A stretch of DNA of 64,000 nt from Geranomyces variabilis (Eukaryota > Chytridiomycota > Chytridiomycetes > Spizellomycetales > Powellomycetaceae): assembly GCA_027603065.1 (NCBI GenBank), contig JADGJP010000042.1, positions 124,001-188,000 of the forward strand, written 5' to 3'. The position numbers were made by a program, and so were the translations under genes. Positions 56,913 to 64,000 of this stretch are shown one piece after another; position 1 is the stretch's first letter, and each line of letters opens with the position of its first letter. Below the pieces are notes generated by a model, which did no database searches, was not told the origin of the DNA, and saw only the letters and a program-made list of their open reading frames with translations.

Positions 56913-58681
56913 GATGGGAAGCGACCCGAATTCGCAATGCAGAGCGCAGCGCGTCGGCTGATTGTTTGCTCACACAATAGTCGGGAAAGTGCTGCGCGCG
57001 GCGCGCGTGAATCGACCGCTCCCGTTTTTCCTGGTCTCACATCAAGAAGGCGCTTGCAGGCTCGGCTGAACGGCATAGCGTGACCAGCCTTCTCTCCTCC
57101 AGCGCCTCGGTCATCATTTCCACGGAAGAGCGCATCGCAGTGGAAATCGGGAGGGACGTCGAAGAGTGCAAAGGAATGTCAAGGCTGAATCGCAGCGCGC
57201 GATGAGCCGAAGTTTGAAGACGCATCCTCCTTGCTGGAAAACATGACTTGCGCAAAGGGCTCGAAATCGTACGGCAGCTGTCATTTTTGCTGGATACGTG
57301 AAAGACAATAGGCTCCACCTTCCTCTTCGATTAAGCCATTTAAAGGCCTTCTCAGCATCTTGCTCATCCAACGGCGCGCCACGGCTCGTGTTTATTTATC
57401 CACTAATGGCTCTGACCATAAGGACGTTGAGGACAGCAAGTGGGAGGGATTCCAGGACGCAGCTCAAACAGCGATTAACGCCCTTAAAGCCAAAAAGTAC
57501 AAAACAAAAAAGTGTAAGAACACCAAAAAGGCCGAACTCTTGCGGCTAAAAAATGCTGTGGAACAAGGATGACTTTGGAGAAGAGCAGGCTGCACGACTC
57601 GTCGGAGCGGGTTTAAAAGCCAACCTAACAGAGTGTCAGGCTGCGCTGTTCTTCGGGCGCGCGTGGGGAGCCGTGTTTACCGCGAAGGCGTCTGCTCCGC
57701 ACGGTTCATTGGTTATCCCAACGCGACAGACCAAGGAAGACGATATGCCGTTGCCGTCGAACTTGGCGATTTAGAAGGGTCCGCCATAGCCTATCGGGCG
57801 GCGTGGTAAGTGTAGAGGATGGCGCCTACAAAGCAAATTAATCTAACCGCTCGACACTACAGATGCAATTTGTGGGAGAAGAATGCTTTTATTTTATGGC
57901 TAGCCAAAAAGTGTTGCTGTTAGCCGAGTAAAAACCTTGATTGTCTTCGGGCGGTTGAAGGTCTTCACTTAAAGAGGACTTTCCTAGGTGCGTCCGACAC
58001 AACAAATTGCACAACAAAGGGGCAAGGTCGACCGCCGGATCCAAGATCCCGAAGACGTGGCACAGGTGCCACCGACCTTTGCGTTAACACACGCGTTCGC
58101 CGCATGTGTGATTTTGGTAGCTTGTTTTCTGGATAGAGAATCACTCTATATGTAACGGACAATTTGAAGACCTGTTCCAAGTGCAGCTCGTTTCTCAATG
58201 TCTCTCGCGGCCCGCGCCCCTGCTTCGATGTTCGATGCCAATTGGCGTCCAGATTTATATAGTTTCCGCGCCATGCAGTGCGCATCGAACAAATATCAAT
58301 GTCATTAGAATGAATCAAATATGTATTATGCAAAAATAAAATGAAGGTTGCACAGGTCATGTTATCGTCGTCTTTGCGCTTGCCTCCAATCCTTCCTGAA
58401 GAACTAACCTCCTTCTGGTCCACACCGTGTCTGTGGACACACGGGCAAAAAATGCGACATCCTTGCCATGGGGCAGCTTTGGCGGCGCAGGGCGAAATAC
58501 TGCCGCGACGGGCTCGCGATGGGCCGGGCTACTGCGTGACAGCATTGTACGCGACTGCGGTGCGGCTCCGCCGCTTAAACTACTGAATTACGCCAAGCGA
58601 AGATATGAAAAGGGAACGCGGGATTGAGGTCTTAATAAGAGGGCGTTCGGTTGAAAGGCTGTGAGCAGCGAAAACTTTGAC
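56913..58681. other. 1.77-kb stretch without a recognised gene
   Basis: Contains short overlapping frames only. On the plus strand 57360-57572 encodes a Lys-rich piece (ALKAKKYKTKKCKNTKKAEL), and frames near 57600-57810 look mildly protein-like (GRRYAVAVELGDLEGSAIAY then RAAW and stop) but with no ATG or family match. A small spliced gene or a decayed one is possible. From 57830 to 58340 the sequence is AT-richer and looks non-coding. Confidence 0.45.
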
Positions 58682-60412
58682 TTACATTATCTGGTCGTCA
58701 GACGGAGATGAGACCGAGCGCAGACGGCGAGCTCGAGCAGCGGCATAAGATGACGGTGGACGCGATGCTGGCGGCGTGGGAGAATGTTGCGGGTCGGCAG
58801 TTGCTGGCCGAGGAGCGGATGGCGGGCGAGGATGGAAGCGGGGCGGAGCAGTGCTCATGGTCGGCGCTCTTGATAAAGAGGATTCTGGTGGTGCTGAACG
58901 AGATTCTGAAGCAGTTGCTGCCAAGAAAGGCACAGACGGAGCTGCCAATGATTGCGGCGCTATCTCTGTTGCCAAGGGTCCCTCATGCCGCGTGCTTGTC
59001 GGCAGCGGAGATGTGGAAGCGTCTCCCCGTATGCGACTAACTCGCCGAGATCGGAGAAAGAGTATAGGATTGCCAGCCATTATCTGTCCAGAACCTATCT
59101 CAAAATGTGAGTCAGCATTGCACAGCCCAAGAGCGTTTGCTCGGCATGCAAACGCTTTACATACCGTGCGTCAAGTCACTGCTAGCGTCCTCTTTGCGTT
59201 CAAGACCAGGCCGTGATGCCGATTGAGGCCGTCCCGCGGCAGTCCCTGGTCTCCGTAAGTTGAGAGGAAGTTGGGACGCTGTGGTTGCGCTTGACGGTTT
59301 CATCAGCGGATCATCTAACCGCACAATGGCGTTAGTCATTGTCAAACCTACTTATGCAACGATTGCCATCCTGTGTCCAAGCTTACTCTGATTCTTTTTC
59401 GCAGGAGACTTTGTCTGACCGACCGGCACATCGTCCAACAACTCCAATTGCGGTAAGGCGGCGCAAATCTGCTGCCGCACGTCAGCCTCTCGCTCCACGC
59501 CGGTATTTGATGTCAAAGGATTGCCCGCAACTGTCAGCTGCCGAAGCGCTCCGCAGAGTCCGAGGTACTCGATCTGCTCAAAATCCTCTATCGCATTCCT
59601 GCCCTGAGTTTTAGGTTTATTGGGAAATCCCCCTCTATACGTACGCAAACAAAAAATTGCAAAAGACGCACCCCTTGCTACGCACCCTTCAAGGTCAAGA
59701 ATCTGCAGCGATTCAAGCATGCTAAGCGAGCTGAGGTCTGATATCTCATTGTATGCGAGATACAACTCTTCGAGACATGACATGGAATCGATGCCGTCCA
59801 AATCTGACAGCTCGCACCGCGCCATCCACAAGACTGTTAAGTTGCGAAATCCAGAGCCAATATCCCTGCAGGAGCCAAGAAAAAACGTTCCTTAGTGTTT
59901 GCTTGGGTAGTGATGGCCAACTCAGAAGCCCACCTTATGGCGGGGACGTAACTATTGCTCAGCTTGAGATGCTCCAGCTCGGGAAGCAGCTTGCCTTGAC
60001 ACACATACACACTATTAGGCCCGCCATAGTTAACAAGCTCCCCCGTAGCCTCCACGTATGCAATACCTAACGAGCCCAAGCTGGTCTTGCGAACGTCGAC
60101 CTTCATTTCCAGCAGGTGCACATTTGCCAGATCATGTGCACCTGTCAAAGTCATCTGTGTCAGACAACCGCATCAGTATCCATCAGAAAGCATATTGGGC
60201 GATCCAAAACATTTCGCCGCTTACGCACCAATTTCTCCGACGACAGGAAGCCATTGACCAGGTCCTCAACGTCGTCTTGTGGCGTTGAGACATCCGGATT
60301 GATTACGGGCGCTGGTTAATGACAGATGTCAGGAACAGGGATACTTCAGACGGACGTTCCTCTCAGGAAAGAAGCCCAAATATATACCAGCATATGGTGT
60401 GCCGACGGCCAT
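58682..60412 (-). CDS. LRRC56: LRRC56 / ODA8, dynein-arm assembly LRR protein
   Basis: LRRC56 (Chlamydomonas ODA8) helps mature and transport outer dynein arms into cilia. A short first exon from 60412 (MAVGTPYA) joins APVINPDVSTPQDDVEDLVN then GFLSSEKL. The next exon gives MTLTGAHDLANVHLLEMKVD then VRKTSLGSLG; further exons give LPELEHLKLSNSYVPAIR, the diagnostic LWMARCELSDLDGIDSMSCL then EELYLAYNEISDLSSLSMLE and SLQILDLEGC, and QLTVAGNPLTSN with PQLELLDDVPVG. These match human LRRC56 (LWLARCGLADLDGI, ELYL..N.ISDLSPL..L..L..LDLEGN, LDEVP). The disordered tail holds DDPLMKPSSATTASQLPLNL and ends SSPSDDQIM. About seven exons; the tail exons (59217-59325, 58682-59060) are approximate. Confidence 0.9.
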
Positions 60413-60789
60413 AGACAGAATATGATGAGATATCGGGTGGGGAGGAGAAAAAAAAATGACAGGTTGGGCAGGAGAGTCTAAAAATATCTCGCAGACAGTC
60501 ATGACAGGCACGACGCGGCCGTGACTGCACATTTCAAGTTCCGAACACTGTCTGTCATCACCAGCTGCTCATTCCTCACTGACACCTCGTGCTGGTGGTT
60601 CCGTTTCTGCAATCGATTTGTGACATTGTGCTGTAGCCTCGCCGCGGGCACGAGGTGAGGCCGAACAGTGAATTCCTCGCCGGCGCCTTGAACTCATAAG
60701 ATTGCACGCAAACGTCAGGGTCATCGTACACGCTAGGCGAAGTCAGAAAGACCGCCGTACGAGTCGCGTTCGCAAGAGGCCGCCGAAAT
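60413..60789. promoter_or_regulatory. Divergent promoter region, LRRC56 / Ser-Pro-rich gene
   Basis: 377 bases between divergent starts. I see no TATA box or X-box and no convincing extra gene. Confidence 0.45.
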
Positions 60790-62385
60790 ATGGATCTCGA
60801 CGAGCAGGAGCAGACCGCTCCAACCAGCTCTGGCGAACTGGCTGACATGATGTCCCATATGAACCTTCTGGAGTCTCCGCCGCGCCAGTCAGGCCGTCGT
60901 CCGTTCGGCCGCCAATCCTCAGGTCCTTTGACGGAGGCTACCGGCGTCGATGCGGAGGACGACGACATGAGACTGCGACCCGTGATACCCAATGATTACT
61001 GGCAAGGAAGCGGAAATAAACACCGCCTTGGTCGTCAGTCGCCTTCTCCTGGGCGTACCTCTGCCTCCACCTTGACTCCGGGCCAGCGAGCAGCAGCGCT
61101 GTTTCGCTTACCAGATGACGGCGGTAGCAGTCGCAGCGCCATGGGACCATCGCCGTTTTCGGCCGCGCCCATGGCTTTTGGGGCAAGCGGCGGGGCGTCC
61201 TCGTCCGACTTTCGCTCCCACCACTGGTCCCGCTCTCCGGCGTCATCTGGTCCTCCCATACCAAAACCGCTCGCGCGGCCACGGTTGTTCAAGCGGAGCT
61301 GGACAACGGCACCGGGAGTGCTACCCGATGACCCAAATAATACTATGATGCGCGATGGAGATCAATTATCCACGCCCGCGCCGCCTGGCACACCTGATCC
61401 CCGGAGAAAACTCGTGCGCAACCACACCGACCCTCTTCGTGTTGGTAGAACACGCGGAGCTGGAAGGGATTCAGAACGGATGTTGACGAGCACGCCGGCG
61501 GCTCAACTGGCTGGGACAAAACGCCCATGCACAACACCGCCGTCGCGATCTCCAATGCAGTTGCGAGGAAGTGCTTCGCCCGCATCGTCGGCTGCATCGC
61601 CGTCCTCCTCCTCCACGAGAGGATCACCATTAAAAGGCGGGTCGTCATCAGCGTCCTCCACGGCGTCGTCTGCAGCCATGCATCTCCGAAATCTACCTCG
61701 CGCGCCAGGAAAGCGCCCGCGACGGCACCTCCAGCCGTCGTCGTCGTTTCCATCGTCTTCATCATCGTCAGGGGCTTCATCCCGAATCGCGCAGTGCCCG
61801 CCTCTGATTCGCCGGAGGTATGGACCTGCACCGACAGCAGGTGCGCCGCCTCCAACTCCAATGACCAAGCGTCTTCGTCGCGCCGGCTCAGAGTCAGGGC
61901 TCCTACATCATCCGCACGGCCCGCCAAGTCCGCGCGATGGCCCGCCGCCGACGCCATGCCCGCGGTCTGAGGTCGGATACGACCCAATGACCACGCCGTT
62001 CACATCATCTGCCTCACGCCGGATTACATTCCCACCGGCGGCGGGTTTCAACTCAGCACCACCGTTTACTCGCTCGCTGATGAATCGTTCGGCGCCCTTG
62101 GCGCTGGCAATGACGGGAGGCGGCGGGGATATGCCAATGTTTTTCTCGGCGGGCGGTGACTCGGCTGCAACGCCCCCGTCGCGCGCGGCGGGTGAGGATG
62201 CGGATCCGATGGATACGCTGTTTGCCGAGGAGCCGAGTTTTGGTCATCATCATTCTCATCAGCAGCAGCATCCGAATGACCCGCTGCTATCCTCGCCTTG
62301 CGGAAAGCAGGCTGAGCGCGCGCTTGTGGACAGAGCGGTGGAGTCTTTGGTAGTGCGCATGGAGGACACGCTGACGCTGGGTTGA
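60790..62385 (+). CDS. Long disordered Ser/Pro-rich protein, unknown
   Basis: A 531-residue single-exon frame beginning MDLDEQEQTAPTSSGELADM. Almost the whole chain is low-complexity Ser/Pro/Ala/Gly with many S/T-P sites followed by basic residues (RSPMQLRG, TPDPRRKL, SPLKGG, TPMTKRLRR), the pattern of cyclin-dependent kinase targets. Basic clusters KRPRRHLQ and IRRRYGP could be nuclear signals. The only ordered-looking parts are the N-terminal helix (ELADMMSHMNLLESPPR) and the C-terminal helix (GKQAERALVDRAVESLVVRM). I recognise no family; a nuclear regulator is a reasonable guess. The unbroken frame and the ordered ends support coding. Confidence 0.7.
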   Translation: MDLDEQEQTAPTSSGELADMMSHMNLLESPPRQSGRRPFGRQSSGPLTEATGVDAEDDDMRLRPVIPNDYWQGSGNKHRLGRQSPSPGRTSASTLTPGQRAAALFRLPDDGGSSRSAMGPSPFSAAPMAFGASGGASSSDFRSHHWSRSPASSGPPIPKPLARPRLFKRSWTTAPGVLPDDPNNTMMRDGDQLSTPAPPGTPDPRRKLVRNHTDPLRVGRTRGAGRDSERMLTSTPAAQLAGTKRPCTTPPSRSPMQLRGSASPASSAASPSSSSTRGSPLKGGSSSASSTASSAAMHLRNLPRAPGKRPRRHLQPSSSFPSSSSSSGASSRIAQCPPLIRRRYGPAPTAGAPPPTPMTKRLRRAGSESGLLHHPHGPPSPRDGPPPTPCPRSEVGYDPMTTPFTSSASRRITFPPAAGFNSAPPFTRSLMNRSAPLALAMTGGGGDMPMFFSAGGDSAATPPSRAAGEDADPMDTLFAEEPSFGHHHSHQQQHPNDPLLSSPCGKQAERALVDRAVESLVVRMEDTLTLG

Positions 62386-62541
62386 GGTGCAGAGAGAGCT
62401 CGTTCATAACTTGAGGAGCAAAAAATAGAAATCTATATTATTTGACGCCCGGCCTTACCGATTGCGGAAGGCGTCACTTGTGTGTTTTCCGATAATCTGG
62501 CCTATCCTATCAACACCCGTCCCAGATGATTTCTTTCTTCC

Positions 62542-63208
62542 CTACTCCAAGATGACAGTGGCACCCAGCGCCTCGAGCGTCTTCTTCATCTTTTCTGCCT
62601 CCTCCTTAGTCGCGCTCTCGCGAATCACTTTCGGCACGCTCTCAACAAACTTCTTGGCCTCAACAAGGTTCGCGCCCGGAAGCATTCCCTTGATCTCCTT
62701 AATGACCTTGGCCTTGCTGGCCGCGTCAAACTTCTCCAGCTTAACCTTGAACTCAGTCTTCTCCACTGGCTTCTCTTCCGCTGCGGCGGCGGGTGCAGCG
62801 CCTCCGGCTGCTGCGGGCGCTGCGGCGGCGGCCACCGGCATTACGATGTCAGCAATGTTGAGCTTCTCCTGGAAGAAACGGAAGCACGCGCAAGCGTTTA
62901 GCGCTAGTGCCAGAATGAAACGTTCGTTTTATGGGCAAGTGCTGCACCTTCAAGGCAGTAACCAGCGCTGAGGTCTGCAAAAGGTTCAATGTCGCAATCT
63001 GGTCGACAATCGCGGTGATTTTAGGGTCGACATCTGCTGACCGCGATGGAGAAGAGGATGCAAAGGTACGGATGGCGCAGACGGGACGAAGGGCTGCCGA
63101 CCGTGCGCTGAGAAAAAGGGTTTGTCGAAAAATGGAGTCGTCAGCTCTTTTTCGGGCCAGTCGTTTACGGCGTTTACTTTTCGGCAATAGCTTCCGCCTG
63201 GATGCCAA
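62542..63208 (-). CDS. MRPL12: Mitochondrial ribosomal protein bL12m
   Basis: The L7/L12 stalk protein of the mitochondrial large subunit, which recruits translation GTPases. Exon 1 from 63208 (MASRRKLLPKSKRRKRLARK) is a long basic presequence, then SRSADVDPKITAIVDQIATL then NLLQTSALVTALK, the N-terminal dimerisation part. Exon 2, after an acceptor near 62870, continues EKLNIADIVMPVAAAAAPAA, the flexible Ala hinge, and the conserved C-terminal domain: KTEFKVKLEKFDAASKAKVI, KEIKGMLPGANLVEAKKFVE and EEAEKMKKTLEALGATVILE. The EK.EF.V.L..FDA..K..VIKEIK and LVEAKK motifs are intact. The very basic first 24 residues are unusual; a second intron within exon 1 is possible. Confidence 0.92.
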
Positions 63209-63819
63209 CTTTTACAAAAAGGTTCCGCCGGCGCCCTCTACTCCTTCTCTTGTATGCTGTCCGGCTCGCTCTCTTTTGCTTTACTCGCCAAAACCGCCGG
63301 CGCTCATTTCTCCTCGTCTCCAGCGCGATCTTTTAATTCACACACTCACATCGATCGCTGGCAGGTGATGCGAGATGCCGCCACTGCGGTCCGTGTTATG
63401 AACGACTGTAGATTTACAACGAAAGGCACGAAGTCAGCTTTTGTCGTCGGAGAGTTTCCGCACCGAGCCTCTTGAGATCACGACTAGCTTGACATCCTTT
63501 CTCTCAAACTTTGCGGCAAGCATTGTCTTTCCCCTCATTCGGTGCATGCCGGACGTGCGAGAGACATATAAACTCACCATATCTGTGGTGAAGCTGGGGC
63601 GGATGTGGCGGATGCTGAGAGGGTGCGTTGCGTTGGGGAATGCGAGAGTCAGTTGCAAGTCGGAGGTCTCAACAAACCGAAGTCACGTGTGAGGTCGCAG
63701 CTATTGTACGCGGTTCCCTGGGGATCATTCCTCCTCTCGCCTTTAGACCCTGCGATTTCCAGTGAGCTCACCGCCTGTCAGAATTGACAAAGACACCGCA
63801 ACCCCCGCAGCAACCCAAC
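63209..63819. other. Spacer with a possible minus-strand small gene
   Basis: Between MRPL12 and the DEK_C gene. Near 63680-63590 the minus strand reads TSDLQLTLAFPNATHPLSIR then HIRPSFTTDM after an AG and before a GTGAGT donor, and near 63520-63465 TMLAAKFERKDVKLVVISRG, which together look like parts of a small spliced protein. I cannot find its ATG or assign a family; a ubiquitin-like fold is only a vague resemblance. Confidence 0.35.
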
Positions 63820-64000
63820 ATGGCTGATCAGATATCAAGCGGCCACTACGACCAGCGCATCCGTGAACTTCTGGCTACCTCGGATCTGTCGGTCGTCAGC
63901 GCAAAGGCCATTCGTCGGCAACTGGCGGCAGAGACCGGAGATGACCTCGACAGTCACAAGCACGAAATCGACGCTCGGATCCTGCAGATTCTCTCCGAAA
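63820..64000 (+). CDS. DEK_C-domain protein, 5' part only
   Basis: The start at 63820 reads MADQISSGHYDQRIRELLAT then SDLSVVSAKAIRRQLAAETG and DDLDSHKHEIDARILQILSE to the window edge. This is a DEK C-terminal-type domain (I..IL..ADLS.VT.K.VR..LE...G.DL...K..I..II). In fungi an N-terminal DEK_C often precedes SWIB/MDM2 domains in chromatin or rDNA transcription factors (Uaf30/Spp27-like) or appears in chitin synthases. Which one cannot be told from 60 residues, though a start so near the N-terminus favours the Uaf30/SWIB type. Runs off the window. Confidence 0.75.
   Translation, partial: MADQISSGHYDQRIRELLATSDLSVVSAKAIRRQLAAETGDDLDSHKHEIDARILQILSE

Overview
This is eukaryotic nuclear DNA, most likely from a flagellated (zoosporic) fungus of the chytrid or blastoclad grade. 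Genes are dense and on both strands. Most introns are short (about 40-85 nt), with GT..AG ends and CTAAT/TTGAC-like branch sites, and splicing is needed to restore most reading frames. Several proteins point to fungi (a Kin1/PAR-1 kinase with a KA1 tail, an ARE-type sterol acyltransferase, a GOLD-PH-ORD oxysterol-binding protein). Two recognisable ciliary proteins (LRRC56/ODA8 and CCDC112) and a probable third (HEATR4-like) imply a motile flagellum, which Dikarya lack. The species assignment is inference.

Layout. 1-5.8 kb (minus): twinfilin (cut by the window edge), a small Ala/Gly-rich protein, TRAPPC12, COP9 subunit CSN8. 6.0-8.4 kb (plus): oligopeptidase B. 8.5-12.6 kb (minus): an intron-rich importin-13-like karyopherin, divergent from THOC7 (12.8-13.9 kb, plus). 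13.9-22.6 kb (minus): UTP20, a very large ribosome-biogenesis HEAT protein, divergent from CLP1 (22.8-24.9 kb). 25.0-26.4 kb (minus): a UDP-glycosyltransferase with a plant-type PSPG box, divergent from a promethin/LDAF1-like membrane protein. 27.5-28.6 kb: riboflavin synthase and tRNA-Leu(CAG). 29.2-32.4 kb: Kin1/PAR-1 kinase. 33.1-33.8 kb: glyoxalase I. 33.9-34.9 kb: repeat-bearing spacer. 34.9-41.6 kb: a divergent pair, a long HEAT-repeat protein (minus) and CCDC112 (plus), sharing a 72-bp promoter. 41.6-42.4 kb: a coiled-coil protein. 42.4-43.4 kb: spacer holding a Tc1/mariner-type MITE. 43.4-47.7 kb: a GRDP-like/ubiquitin-like fusion, an F-box-like protein, an alpha/beta hydrolase, a mitochondrial hemerythrin. 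48.0-50.2 kb (minus): a FAM210-like protein and an Apd1-like/ferredoxin fusion. 50.5-54.3 kb: oxysterol-binding protein. 55.0-56.9 kb: sterol O-acyltransferase. 57-58.7 kb: no recognised gene. 58.7-60.4 kb: LRRC56. 60.8-62.4 kb: a disordered Ser/Pro-rich protein. 62.5-63.2 kb: mitochondrial bL12m. 63.8 kb to the edge: a DEK_C-domain protein.

Most of the window is conserved housekeeping: nuclear transport and mRNA export (importin-13, THOC7, CLP1), ribosome and mitochondrial translation (UTP20, bL12m), lipid handling (OSBP, SOAT, promethin-like) and cilium building. The least ordinary items are the Apd1-like/adrenodoxin-type ferredoxin fusion, the WHxHIL-domain/ubiquitin fusion, the exact-length plant-type PSPG box in a fungal locus, and the ciliary divergent gene pair. 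I found no virus-derived element, CRISPR array or clear-cut novel multigene system.
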